In this document: piece by piece, positions 52,802-62,002 of the stretch
Position numbering within the stretch: position 1 is the stretch's first letter
How the letters are laid out: each line of letters opens with the position of its first letter
From: Arsenicibacter rosenii
GTDB taxonomy: Bacteria > Bacteroidota > Bacteroidia > Cytophagales > Spirosomataceae
Assembly (NCBI RefSeq): GCF_001870735.1
Contig: NZ_MORL01000001.1
Coordinates: 248,001 to 312,000, forward strand
Length of the DNA: 64,000 bases
Reading direction: 5' to 3'
Notes under the pieces: model-generated
Seen by the model: only the letters and a program-made list of their open reading frames with translations
Databases searched by the model: none
Told to the model about the DNA's origin: nothing
Position numbers and translations under genes: made by a program

Positions 52802-52860
52802 TGCAAACCCTCGTGTCCTCTGTGGTTATAAAAACCTTATTTCTTACGGTTTTTGGCGTA
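52802..52860. repeat. 59-bp direct repeat, right copy
   Basis: Copy of 46501-46559 with four mismatches. Its right 24 bp are the end of lutB (NRKK and stop), its left part the downstream region. Confidence 0.85.
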
Positions 52861-54231
52861 CCATTCCTGGAAGCTTTCGGGCGGTGCGGCCGGCATTTCA
52901 CGCTGGGTATACCATGGATTCAGTTTGTTGTTCACTAAGAACGGCAGGTTTTTCACTGTCCAGCGTCCGATTTTTCCGCCAAGGCGATACACGGCCGGAT
53001 GGCTGAACACCGTTGCCATGGCCTGCATGCTTACCTTTTTCGAGGCAGGGGCCAGCCCTTCAGCCATCAGTACCTGCCGCCATTTCCAGAGCTGATCGTG
53101 AATATCAATCTTCACCGGACACACGTTCGAGCAACTGCCACACAGGGTCGAGGCAAACGGCAGGTCGGCGTTTTTGCGCATGTCCAGATTCGGGGCCAGA
53201 ATCGAGCCGATCGGACCCGCAACCGCGTTGTGATAACTGTGGCCGCCGCTGCGGCGATACACCGGGCAGGTGTTGAAACAGGCTGCACAGCGGATACACT
53301 TGAGCGAGTTCCGGAAATCCGGCCGCCCCAGCTGCGTACTGCGCCCGTTATCGACCAGCACAATGTGCATTTCCTGCCCCTGGCGGCGTGGCTTACGGAA
53401 ATGGCTTGAATAGGTCGTTACCGGCTGACCGGTAGCACTGCGGGCCAGCAACCGCAGAAATACACCAAGGTGTTTTTGCTGCGGAATGATCTTCTCGATC
53501 CCCATGCAGGCAATGTGTACATCGGCGAGGTTCACACCAAGGTCGGCATTGCCTTCGTTGGTACAAACGACAAAGCCGCCCGTCTCTGCGACCGCAAAGT
53601 TTACGCCCGTGATGGCAATTGATGCCCCCACAAACTTCTCGCGCAGGTGCTGACGGGCTGCTTCGGTCAGGTATTGCGGGTCGTTATTGCCTTTTTCGGT
53701 GCCTAGGTGCTCGTGGAATGTGTCGCTGACATCCGCCTTTTTCAGGTGAATCGCCGGCATAACAATGTGGCTGGGCGGTTCCTGCCGCAGCTGCACAATG
53801 CGTTCCCCCAGATCGGTATCGATCACCTCAACCCCCTGACTGATCAGGTATTCGTTCATGTGGCACTCTTCGGTCAGCATCGACTTGCTTTTCACCATCT
53901 TCGCAATGCCCGTCGGGCTGTGTTTCCGGATGATGCCCAGCACTATTTCGTTATGCTCCTTTGCATTGGCCGCCCAGTGTACATGCACGCCGTTGGCTTT
54001 GGCATTGGCCTCAAATTGCGCCAGGTAGTGATCCAGCCGTGAGAGCGTATGGTTTTTGATCTGTGAGCCGAGTTCGCGCAGGTCCTCCCATTCCGGAATC
54101 GTATGCGCTATCTTGTCGCGTTTCTGGCGGACAAACCACAGCGTCTGGTCGTGCCAGTCGGTACGTTCTTCGTCCTTAATGAACTGATTGGCCGCTTCGG
54201 CGTGCGGGATAAGGTGCTGATCAGTCTGCAT
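52837..54231 (-). CDS. lutB: Lactate utilisation iron-sulfur protein LutB
   Basis: 464-residue cytoplasmic electron-transfer protein; with LutA (and usually LutC) it forms an L-lactate dehydrogenase. The LUD-type N-terminal domain runs to about 300 (SKSMLTEECHMNEYL, ITGVNFAVAETGGFVVCTNE). Two 4Fe-4S clusters follow: CIRCAACFNTCPV near 312 and CGSCSNVCPVKID near 362. Start ATG 54229-54231 lies inside lutA (11-bp overlap), typical translational coupling. The gene's last bases are copied at 46.5 kb. Confidence 0.92.
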   Translation of the reverse strand: MQTDQHLIPHAEAANQFIKDEERTDWHDQTLWFVRQKRDKIAHTIPEWEDLRELGSQIKNHTLSRLDHYLAQFEANAKANGVHVHWAANAKEHNEIVLGIIRKHSPTGIAKMVKSKSMLTEECHMNEYLISQGVEVIDTDLGERIVQLRQEPPSHIVMPAIHLKKADVSDTFHEHLGTEKGNNDPQYLTEAARQHLREKFVGASIAITGVNFAVAETGGFVVCTNEGNADLGVNLADVHIACMGIEKIIPQQKHLGVFLRLLARSATGQPVTTYSSHFRKPRRQGQEMHIVLVDNGRSTQLGRPDFRNSLKCIRCAACFNTCPVYRRSGGHSYHNAVAGPIGSILAPNLDMRKNADLPFASTLCGSCSNVCPVKIDIHDQLWKWRQVLMAEGLAPASKKVSMQAMATVFSHPAVYRLGGKIGRWTVKNLPFLVNNKLNPWYTQREMPAAPPESFQEWYAKNRKK

Positions 54232-54928
54232 TTAAGATTTCGGCTATATGTTTAACCTGAACCGGCGACGACTGCCGCCGGAGAATACCTTCAAGATGCA
54301 TCAGGCACGAAACGTCGCCGCCGATGATGTACTCCACATTATTGTTCAGTTGTTCGCGGATCCGGTCTTTTCCCATTTTTACCGACACCGCTTCTTCTGT
54401 GACGCAGAACGTACCCCCGAAACCGCAGCATTCGTCAGGGCGGTTAGGTACGGCTACTTCCAGTCCCGACACCATATTCAGCAACTGCTCAACCTTGGAG
54501 AACGGCTTTTCGTTGCGCTCCGACATCGACGCCAGCCGCAGCCCGCGGTGGCCGTGGCAGCTCTGGTGCAGCCCGACCTTGTGCGGAAAACGGGCATTGA
54601 GCGAGCTGACATGCAGCACGTCGGTCAGGAATTCGCAGAGTTCATAAATCTGCCCTTTCAGCAGGTGATTATGCTCTTTTACGTGCAGCACACAGGAGCC
54701 GGACGGGGAGACAATGTAGTCGAATTCCGCAAAGTTTCTGGCAAAGTTCTGGTCGCAGCCGCCGGTCAGGCTGGCAAAACCAGAGTTGGCCATCGGCTGT
54801 CCGCAACACGTCTGATTGCGCGGTACAACCACTTCGCAGCCCAGTTTTTCCAGCAGCTCAAGCGTCGCAATGGCTACCTGCGGATAAAACTGGTCGATAT
54901 AACAGGGAACAAACAATCCAACACGCAT
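54221..54928 (-). CDS. lutA: Lactate utilisation protein LutA (CCG-domain Fe-S oxidoreductase)
   Basis: 235 residues with two CCG cysteine-rich domains: QTCCGQPMANSGF near 39-51 and DECCGFGGTFCVTEE near 165-179, plus VGLHQSCHGHRGLR. Forms the lactate dehydrogenase complex with LutB. First gene of the operon, ATG 54926-54928. No lutC is visible after lutB; it may be elsewhere or absent. Divergent from an AraC regulator 184 bp away. A lactate permease is at 670-2316 of this window. Confidence 0.92.
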   Translation of the reverse strand: MRVGLFVPCYIDQFYPQVAIATLELLEKLGCEVVVPRNQTCCGQPMANSGFASLTGGCDQNFARNFAEFDYIVSPSGSCVLHVKEHNHLLKGQIYELCEFLTDVLHVSSLNARFPHKVGLHQSCHGHRGLRLASMSERNEKPFSKVEQLLNMVSGLEVAVPNRPDECCGFGGTFCVTEEAVSVKMGKDRIREQLNNNVEYIIGGDVSCLMHLEGILRRQSSPVQVKHIAEILNAD

Positions 54929-55112
54929 CGGATGTACACATTAAGGGAATAAGCCAGCACTCCCACATAAAAGCAGAGCACCGGCTACGGCTTACTTACT
55001 ATGACAAAAGAAGCAGTTTTCCGGATGGATTTCTTTCGTTAGATTGGCCATTTTTACCGTTATTTTGGCAAAAAAGCAGGAGTATTAGCCAATATTTCGT
55101 AAATTAATCGGT

Positions 55113-55982
55113 ATGAAGCCCCAATTACTGCGTGTATCGCTTACGTCCGAAAATTCATTTAGTGTCCGCCGGGATGTAGTTCTTTACTTCTATGACCGCT
55201 GGCATTATCATCCTGAAATCGAACTGCTGCACATTGAGCAGGGGAGCGGTACGCAGTTTGTGGGCGATAATATCCAGAACTTTCAGGCGGGGGATGTCTT
55301 TCTGATCGGGTCTAACCTGCCACACTACTGGCGGTGTGATAATGCTTATTTTGAGAACCGGAAAGATTTGGTTGCCCAGGCCACGGTGGTACATTTTCTG
55401 GAAAATTTCTGGGGTGATCAGTTTCTGCAACTGCCTGAAAACCGGCCCGTTGCACGGTTTCTGGAAAAAGCACGGCAGGGAATCCGGCTTTTCGGTGAGC
55501 TGCGGGAAGGAGTAAAAGTGCTGATGCACGACATGCTGACCCAGACCGGCACCGACAAGGTGATCACACTCATGCGGATACTGGCACTGATGGCGCGGTC
55601 GGAGGAGTGGGAGACCCTGTCGTCCAGTGAATATCCCGGCCAGTTCAACGAGGCCGATACCGACCGGATTAACCGGATATATGCCTATGCCCTGGCCAAC
55701 TTTCAGCAGAAGGTGACGCTGGACGAAATTGCCGCGGTGGCCAACATGAGTCCGCACTCCTTCTGCCGTTATTTTAAATCGAGAAGCCGTAAATCATTCT
55801 CCCAGTTTATGCTGGAACTGCGGGTACATCATGCCTGTAAGATGCTCATTGACGGGCAGTTGCCTGTCTCGCAGGTGTGTTTCGACAGTGGCTTCAATCA
55901 GTTCTCGACCTTCAACAAGTACTTTAAGGAAATCACCGGCAAAAGCCCCGGACAGTATCGGAAAGAGTTTAAGCAAGGGTAA
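55113..55982 (+). CDS. AraC-family transcriptional regulator
   Basis: 289 residues. Cupin-like sensor (YDRWHYHPEIELLHIEQG, NFQAGDVFLIGSNLPHYWR, about 25-85) and a C-terminal helix-turn-helix pair (EIAAVANMSPHSFCRYFKSR, QVCFDSGFNQFSTFNKYFKE). ATG 55113. Divergent from lutAB, so its likely target is lactate use, though sugar-responsive relatives of this AraC type are common. Confidence 0.88.
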   Translation: MKPQLLRVSLTSENSFSVRRDVVLYFYDRWHYHPEIELLHIEQGSGTQFVGDNIQNFQAGDVFLIGSNLPHYWRCDNAYFENRKDLVAQATVVHFLENFWGDQFLQLPENRPVARFLEKARQGIRLFGELREGVKVLMHDMLTQTGTDKVITLMRILALMARSEEWETLSSSEYPGQFNEADTDRINRIYAYALANFQQKVTLDEIAAVANMSPHSFCRYFKSRSRKSFSQFMLELRVHHACKMLIDGQLPVSQVCFDSGFNQFSTFNKYFKEITGKSPGQYRKEFKQG

Positions 55983-55999
55983 AGCGGTAATTGATGGAA

Positions 56000-56062
56000 G
56001 TGGAGGCACGACTCTTGGGTTAAGCCAGGCTCCGGCCAGTCAGCTAATAGTCGTGCCACCAC
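56000..56062. repeat. Inverted repeat with 14-bp arms
   Basis: GTGGAGGCACGACT (56000-56013) and AGTCGTGCCACCAC (56049-56062) pair with one mismatch around 35 nt. It follows the AraC stop by 18 bp and may act as its terminator or be a dispersed element. Confidence 0.65.
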
Positions 56063-56090
56063 TAAGCAAACGTAAGTTACCGCACTAGTG

Positions 56091-56190
56091 GACGGGATTG
56101 AGACATATTCAGGGGGGGGGGAGATCGGGCGCTAAAGGTAACAAATGGTCCGGTAGTGCGGATTGCAAATCCGCGGTTATGGAGTTCCGG
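56091..56190. repeat. Duplicated promoter and first codons of the reductase gene
   Basis: About 100 bp that closely match 57111-57210. In the latter, the block is the first codons plus upstream region of the reductase gene; here it stands downstream of that gene with no coding sequence attached. It holds a run of ten G (56112-56121) and the palindrome GCGGATT-GCA-AATCCGC. Confidence 0.85.
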
Positions 56191-56207
56191 ATACGGAGAT
56201 CCGGAAC
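56184..56207. repeat. Inverted repeat GTTCCGGAT
   Basis: GTTCCGGAT (56184-56192) and ATCCGGAAC (56199-56207) pair around ACGGAG, next to the previous palindrome. It is similar to the element at 11624-11645. Confidence 0.6.
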
Positions 56208-56244
56208 AGCAGAAGAATAACAGACAGCAATCACCTGCTTTGCT

Positions 56245-57126
56245 CTACACGTTAACCGACTTCGCAAAATCTTCAATTGTAGTCTGTGGTTTGCCCAGGT
56301 CCGCCCAGGTTCGGGCGGCTTCAAACACTTCGGGATAGTTGTTCAGCGCCTCGCCGATGTGACGGCCATAATCGGCCTGTTGGGTGAACCGGCTGCCTGC
56401 TTTCAGCAAAACCGGCGGTACGGTCAGGGTCATCAACCGCGAGGCCGCATAGGCGCGCACAAACCGTTCGGCGGCTTCGTGCTGGGTAATGCCCTCCGGA
56501 CCCTGAATCACATATTCCTGTGGCTGATCGCCCGCAAGCTGCAAGGCCGCAGCAACCTGCCGGGCATAGTCCTGTGCGGCGATGTAATACGGCTGAACCG
56601 GCGAGCGGCCAATCAGCAGGATAAAAGGCCCGAGACGCTGGGTGTGCAGGAGCGTTTCCATAAAACAGGAGGGATAAAAAATGCTGTAGTGCAGCCCTGC
56701 CGTTTTAATACGCCGGACAGCTTCCTGCTTGATCCGGAAAACCCACCAATCGAACTCATGCATACCTTGATACCGCATTACAATTGACGACAGATAGGCA
56801 ATCCGTTTTACACCGGCCGCTTTCGCTGCCGTCAGCACATGCGTTAAGCCGTCTGATTCGGTATGAAAATCACCGGGTTTTTCCGTTTGTTTTACCGACA
56901 GGTTCAGGTAGACGATATCGGCGCCCTGAAACGCGGCAACAAGGCTGTCCGGCTGCCGGAGATCACCGGCGACTACTTCGGCTTTCTGAAAGAGCCGTTT
57001 TGCGTTCTCTGGCTTACGAGCCACAATGCGGACCGGAAAACCGGCTGCGAGCAGGCCCTCTGTTACCGGCCGGCCCAACATGCCGGTGGCGCCGATGACA
57101 GCCACAAGCGGACGGGATTGAGACAT
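56245..57126 (-). CDS. NmrA-like NAD(P)-binding protein
   Basis: 293 residues, cytoplasmic, Rossmann fold. Nucleotide motif VIGATGMLGRPV (10-21) with GATGxxG, then VVAGDLRQPDSLVAAFQGAD and VKRIAYLSSIV. No YxxxK catalytic pair in the usual place was recognised, so it may bind rather than turn over NADPH, as NmrA does. ATG 57124-57126, within the upstream copy of a 100-bp direct repeat (57111-57210). No neighbour explains its role. Confidence 0.82.
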   Translation of the reverse strand: MSQSRPLVAVIGATGMLGRPVTEGLLAAGFPVRIVARKPENAKRLFQKAEVVAGDLRQPDSLVAAFQGADIVYLNLSVKQTEKPGDFHTESDGLTHVLTAAKAAGVKRIAYLSSIVMRYQGMHEFDWWVFRIKQEAVRRIKTAGLHYSIFYPSCFMETLLHTQRLGPFILLIGRSPVQPYYIAAQDYARQVAAALQLAGDQPQEYVIQGPEGITQHEAAERFVRAYAASRLMTLTVPPVLLKAGSRFTQQADYGRHIGEALNNYPEVFEAARTWADLGKPQTTIEDFAKSVNV

Positions 57127-57210
57127 ATTCAGGGAGGGAAAAGATCAGGCGCTAAAGGTAACAAATTGTCTGGTAGTTCGGATTGCAAATCCGCAGTTAG
57201 GGAGTTCCGG
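57111..57210. repeat. 100-bp direct repeat, upstream copy
   Basis: Source copy of the repeat at 56091-56190, 1020 bp away. Covers the first five codons and the upstream region of the NmrA-like gene, including the palindrome CGGATT-GCA-AATCCG near 57178. Confidence 0.85.
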
Positions 57211-57356
57211 AACCGCAGGGTAACGAGTGCGGTTAGCGTTTGTTAACAGACTTTAAGCATTTTTAACGGAAGGCATAGTATGCTTTATCAGATATTTGCG
57301 GAGGTCGGAAAAGTGTCGTTCTGATCTTGTTTTCACTCCAAAACACACAAACAACC

Positions 57357-57803
57357 ATGAAAGCACACGCCTTCGTAGTCAACCTCGCCTTTGTCGTTGC
57401 GGCATCCTTTTTTACGGTTTCCGTGGCCCGTGCGCAGAGCCCGTCACAGCCGGCTGTTCCGCTAAACAAGACGGTCTACACAGAAAAAACAGCTAAGCAG
57501 GAGATCAAACAGCTCTACAAACGGCTTAAGGCGGGAGAGTCCTTTGAGGGGCTGGCACAGCAGTATTCTCAGGATGTCGGGTCACGGGAGCACGGCGGTG
57601 ATCTGGGCTGGGCGAAACCACGGGTATATGTACCGCCGGTTGACAAGGTACTGGCCAGGTTAAAGCCCGGTCAGTATTCAAAGCCGTTTAAAACGGTATT
57701 CGGCTACCACATTTTTCAGCTGGTCGACCGGCGCGAAAACGAGTCGTGGAGCAAACACATTGTCCTGTCGTTGAAGCGGGATACGAAGACGGCGCAGCTG
57801 TAA
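57357..57803 (+). CDS. PpiC-type peptidyl-prolyl isomerase (parvulin), exported
   Basis: 148 residues from ATG 57357 (signal peptide MKAHAFVVNLAFVVAASFFT up to VARAQ); a longer start at 57327 adds ten residues without benefit. The mature part is one parvulin domain: LYKRLKAGESFEGLAQQYSQ, then DVGSREHGGDLGWAKPR and SKPFKTVFGYHIFQLVDRRE. Such a single-domain parvulin helps fold outer-membrane or secreted proteins in the periplasm. No SurA-type chaperone arms. Confidence 0.88.
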   Translation: MKAHAFVVNLAFVVAASFFTVSVARAQSPSQPAVPLNKTVYTEKTAKQEIKQLYKRLKAGESFEGLAQQYSQDVGSREHGGDLGWAKPRVYVPPVDKVLARLKPGQYSKPFKTVFGYHIFQLVDRRENESWSKHIVLSLKRDTKTAQL

Positions 57804-57822
57804 CGGCAGGGGGCACTGTCAC

Positions 57823-57865
57823 TGTAAAACGGCATGTCATCGACCGGTGGCGCAGCCGTTTTACA
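57823..57865 (+). terminator. Probable hairpin after the parvulin gene
   Basis: TGTAAAACGGC (57823-57833) pairs with GCCGTTTTACA (57855-57865) around 21 nt. No clear T-run follows, so its role as terminator is uncertain. Confidence 0.45.
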
Positions 57866-57943
57866 GCTGAATTTGTCAGGTTGGAAAACTTTAGCCATTA
57901 TTGAACCGGCAATCGGCGAGTAGTTGCCCACCTGACCTTAATC

Positions 57944-60900
57944 ATGAAAAGACGTTCCTTTATTAAGCAAAGCGGTGCCACCGGTTTAGTGGCGCTTGTC
58001 ACTCCTGCCTCCATCGTTTATTCCGGTCGAAAACCGGCTGCGCCCTCTCCCTTACTAGAGTCGTTCAGAAACCCGCCCGATACGGCAAAGCCACAGACCT
58101 GGTGGCACTGGATGAACGGCAATGTAACCAGAGAAGGAATCACGCTCGATCTGGAAGCCATGCAGCGCATCGGCATCGGCGGGGTACAGAATTTTGACGC
58201 AGGAACGGGCATCCCGAAGGGGCCGCTCGAATACCTGAGCCCCGAATGGCTGGAGCTGAAAAAACACGCCATTCAGGAAGCGCAGCGGCTCGGCCTCGAA
58301 TTTACGATCCACAACTGCCCGGGCTGGTCGTCGAGCGGCGGGCCGTGGATAACGCCCGAACAGTCGATGAAGCAACTGACCTGGAGCGAATTGTGCGTAG
58401 AGGGCGGCCGCCCCGTAAACCGTAAACTGCCTCAGCCGTATACCAAGCTACAGCATTACCGCGATGTGGCGGTATTGGCCTACCCGTCGTTGTTCGGCGA
58501 GATGGCTTTTGAGAATAGCATCGGTCGCGTAGAAACACCGGTTGGGGCGGTCGATATCAGCGGATTAAACGGTGAAGACAAAGAGGGCGTTACGGTTCAG
58601 GGCACAACGGCCGACCAGCCGTCGTATCTGCAGATCAACCTGAAAGCTACGGTTGAGGTGCAGGCACTGGGATTTGTCGGGCAGGTTGTGGATACCGGCG
58701 GGGGCGGATTTGGCGGTTCGTCGGTATCCATTGAGGTTTCAGAAGACGGCGTGTCGTTCCGGAAGCTGGCGACCGTGCCCGTAACCGATGTGATGTCAAG
58801 GGCCGAATTTCCGTCGGTTATGGTGAAGGCCTTTCGGTTTGTCTCGGCAAAAACCATTCAGTATACGGGTATCCATTTCTCGAACGCCCTGCGCCTGACC
58901 GACTGGCGCAAAAAGGCTAACTACGCCTTCAGCGGGGTGGCGGGGGCGGCCCCCCAAACGACACCGCCCGAAAAATCAGCCATTGTCCACCGGAATACCC
59001 TTGTTGACCTGACCGACAAGGTCGATGCTACCGGCCGCCTGCAATGGGATGCGCCGGCGGGTGACTGGACCATCCTTCGCTTCGGCTATACGTCGACGGC
59101 AACCATGAACCGGTCGGCGCCTGATACCGGCATCGGGCTGGAATGCGACAAGTTCAGCAAAGACGCCATAACGGCCCACTTTAATAAAATGATGGAACAA
59201 CTGCTGCCTACCCTTGAGCCGCTGGCCCGACAGGGCAAGGCCGGTCTGCTCATCGACAGCTACGAAGTGGGTATGCAGAACTGGACGGATGGGTTTGAAA
59301 CCCATTTCCGCCAGCAAAACGGCTATGACCTGCGGACGTATTTACCCGCCATGACCGGCCGGTTTCTGGATTCCGTTGACACAACCGAACGTTTTTTGTG
59401 GGACATCCGCCGTACCCAGGCCGACCTGATGGCCGATGCCTATTACGGTCAGTTCACGACGCTTTGTCACCAGCACGGCCTGATCGCCTATGCCGAACCG
59501 TATGACCGGGGCCCGATGGATGAGCTACAGACCGGTTCCCGGGTCGATGTCAATATGGGGGAATTCTGGAATGGTCTCTCTACGATATTCCAGAATAACC
59601 TGACCATGCACCGGACGGTTAAACTCGCGGCATCTATTGCCCATACGAACGGAAAAGGGGAGGACAAGCCGCAGGTGGTCGGGGCGGAGGCCTTTACCGG
59701 CGAACCCGAATCGGCCCGCTGGCAGGAATACCCGTTCGGCATGAAAGCCCTGGGCGACAAGCTGTTTAGTCAGGGGCTTACCCGTGTGATTTTCCATCGC
59801 TATGCCCATCAGCCGCACCCGACCGCCCAGCCGGGCATGACGATGGGACCGTGGGGCATTCATTTCGACCGGACCAATACGTGGTGGGAGCAGGCGCGGC
59901 CCTGGATGGCTTACCTGTCCCGCTGTCAGAGCCTGCTTCAGCAAGGGTTGTTTGTCGCCGATCTTGCCTATCTGGTTGGCGAAGAAGGCAATGCCTATGC
60001 AAAAGTGAGTCCGGATGAACTGAATCCGGCACCCCCCGAAGGCTATGACTATGATGTCATCAGTGCCGAAACCATTCTCCGCCATGCACGGATGGTAAAT
60101 AATCGGCTCACCCTGCCGGATGGCATGAGTTATCGGGTATTGATCCTGCAACACCCGGAAGGCATATCGCTGCCGCTGTTACAGAAAATCAGGGAACTGG
60201 TGATGCAGGGCCTGGTCATTATAGGTCAGCGGCCTGCACGAACCCTTGGGTTGCGCGATGCCGGAAAAGACCTTGAGTTTAACCGGATCCTGGATCAGTT
60301 GTGGGGGCTTAAAAGTGCGGTACCGCCGGTGGAAAATGTCGTTGGTAAAGGCATGGTATATGCCGGAAAAACACTTCCGGATGTGTTGAAGGCTATAAAG
60401 CTGCTTCCGGATGTGGTGATTACGTCGCGATCCGGGGATGCTCCGGTTACCTGGATTCACCGCCGGATTGGCAGTGAGGATGTCTACTTCCTAACCAATC
60501 AGCGACGCACGGCTGAAGAAATAGCAGTGAGTTTCCGGATTGCCGGAAAACTGCCGGAGATCTGGGATGCGGATACCGGAACGGTGACCAGAATGAACCT
60601 GTATGAAACCGAAGACGGGCAGACGCGGATACCGCTCCGGCTCGAACCGGCAGCGTCGGTGTTTGTTGTGTTCCGGCAGGGAGCGCCTGAGAACCAATAT
60701 GTCTCGGTGTCCAGAGATCAGCAGCTCCTGCGGGCTGCGCGTCCGTATCCGATCGTGTCACCGAAGCGGTTTACGGATGTCGTTAATACCTTCACGATCA
60801 GCGTGTGGGCAAAACCGGAGCTGAATATCATGCTCTCGACGCAGAATTTCATGGATGGGATTGCGGATCCCTGGACGGATTTCTATGCGATTTATCCTGC

Positions 60901-61999
60901 GTCGGGAAAGGAATTGTACGGCGCTAACCACGCGGCTTCCGGGCTGGCCATCGGGCGGAACGGCGTCGCCGTCTGGGAACGGGCGGGCGGTAAGCCGGTA
61001 TTGGTTCTGGCCGCTCCCGCCGCTATCTCAGGGTGGAGCCATATTGCGGTGGTATACCGCGAAGGCGCACCGTCGGTTTACGTGAACGGCAAACTGATTC
61101 AGCGGGGAAAAGCGTCCGGTTATCAGATACATCCAACCCTCGATCAGGCCTTTCTGCGCGATGGCGCTTCCTGCTACAATGGGGATATGTCGGTGCCTCA
61201 ACTGGTACGGGAGGGGTTGCCGGATGACCGCATCCGTCAGCTGGCCAGAGAGCGATATACCCCGGTAGAGACAACCCCCGTCATTTCCGTCACCGGCGAG
61301 GAGAGAGCTTCTTTCCTGTTCTGGGAAAACGGCAAATATGTGTTCCGCGACCGTGCGGGCAAAGAACGATCCATTCCGGTAGGCAGCCTGCCCGAACCAC
61401 TGGTGTTATCGGGAAGCTGGCAGGTTTCGTTTCCGCCGGATCGGGGGGCACCGGCAACGATCGGGTTATCCGAACTGATCCCGCTTCAGAAACATCCGGA
61501 GCCTGGCGTCCGGTATTTTTCCGGTACGGCAACCTATACCCACGTCTTTGACCTGAACCCGGCAATGACCGGTCCGAACCGCCGGATTTATCTGGATCTG
61601 GGTAGGGTAGAGGTGATCGCCGAAGTACGGCTGAACGGAAAAAGCCTCTCCACACTGTGGAAACGGCCCTTCCGGCTGGATATTACCGATGCCGTTAAAC
61701 CCGGAACCAACCAGCTGGAGGTGCTGGTCACCAATCAATGGCCCAACCGGCTGATCGGCGATGCGCAGACGCCCGATGTAGATGCCTATACGCCGGGGGC
61801 GGGCGGGAGCGGCTTCGCCAGCCTGAGCGGCGGGGCTATTCAGCAACTGCCGGCCTGGTACAAAAACGGAGCCCCTAAGCCTGACGACGGTAAGGTTACG
61901 TTTGCTACCTGGAAGCATTACACAAAGGAGTCGCCATTACTCGAAGCCGGTCTGATCGGCCCCGTCCGGCTACTGCCGGTCATGCAGGTGACGATTTGA
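57944..61999 (+). CDS. GH106-family alpha-L-rhamnosidase with LamG-like insert
   Basis: 1351 residues with a Tat-type signal (KRRSFIKQSGATGLVALV). The start of the catalytic region TWWHWMNGNVTREGITLDLE (near 52) and NFDAGTGIPKGPLEYLSPEW are GH106 marks, and LGLEFTIHNCPGWSSSGGPW (near 121) is its conserved active-site loop. Around residues 930-1105 a LamG/concanavalin-like domain (FTISVWAKPELN, GWSHIAVVYREGAPSVYVNG) interrupts the C-terminal region, followed by a jelly-roll end (VEVIAEVRLNGKSLSTLWKR). It hydrolyses rhamnose from pectic or other plant/bacterial glycans. Monocistronic. Confidence 0.85.
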   Translation: MKRRSFIKQSGATGLVALVTPASIVYSGRKPAAPSPLLESFRNPPDTAKPQTWWHWMNGNVTREGITLDLEAMQRIGIGGVQNFDAGTGIPKGPLEYLSPEWLELKKHAIQEAQRLGLEFTIHNCPGWSSSGGPWITPEQSMKQLTWSELCVEGGRPVNRKLPQPYTKLQHYRDVAVLAYPSLFGEMAFENSIGRVETPVGAVDISGLNGEDKEGVTVQGTTADQPSYLQINLKATVEVQALGFVGQVVDTGGGGFGGSSVSIEVSEDGVSFRKLATVPVTDVMSRAEFPSVMVKAFRFVSAKTIQYTGIHFSNALRLTDWRKKANYAFSGVAGAAPQTTPPEKSAIVHRNTLVDLTDKVDATGRLQWDAPAGDWTILRFGYTSTATMNRSAPDTGIGLECDKFSKDAITAHFNKMMEQLLPTLEPLARQGKAGLLIDSYEVGMQNWTDGFETHFRQQNGYDLRTYLPAMTGRFLDSVDTTERFLWDIRRTQADLMADAYYGQFTTLCHQHGLIAYAEPYDRGPMDELQTGSRVDVNMGEFWNGLSTIFQNNLTMHRTVKLAASIAHTNGKGEDKPQVVGAEAFTGEPESARWQEYPFGMKALGDKLFSQGLTRVIFHRYAHQPHPTAQPGMTMGPWGIHFDRTNTWWEQARPWMAYLSRCQSLLQQGLFVADLAYLVGEEGNAYAKVSPDELNPAPPEGYDYDVISAETILRHARMVNNRLTLPDGMSYRVLILQHPEGISLPLLQKIRELVMQGLVIIGQRPARTLGLRDAGKDLEFNRILDQLWGLKSAVPPVENVVGKGMVYAGKTLPDVLKAIKLLPDVVITSRSGDAPVTWIHRRIGSEDVYFLTNQRRTAEEIAVSFRIAGKLPEIWDADTGTVTRMNLYETEDGQTRIPLRLEPAASVFVVFRQGAPENQYVSVSRDQQLLRAARPYPIVSPKRFTDVVNTFTISVWAKPELNIMLSTQNFMDGIADPWTDFYAIYPASGKELYGANHAASGLAIGRNGVAVWERAGGKPVLVLAAPAAISGWSHIAVVYREGAPSVYVNGKLIQRGKASGYQIHPTLDQAFLRDGASCYNGDMSVPQLVREGLPDDRIRQLARERYTPVETTPVISVTGEERASFLFWENGKYVFRDRAGKERSIPVGSLPEPLVLSGSWQVSFPPDRGAPATIGLSELIPLQKHPEPGVRYFSGTATYTHVFDLNPAMTGPNRRIYLDLGRVEVIAEVRLNGKSLSTLWKRPFRLDITDAVKPGTNQLEVLVTNQWPNRLIGDAQTPDVDAYTPGAGGSGFASLSGGAIQQLPAWYKNGAPKPDDGKVTFATWKHYTKESPLLEAGLIGPVRLLPVMQVTI

Positions 62000-62002
62000 G
62001 AT

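Noticed and set aside
54248-54952. 234-residue frame opposite lutA
   Set aside because: Antisense to lutA with its clear CCG motifs; no independent support.
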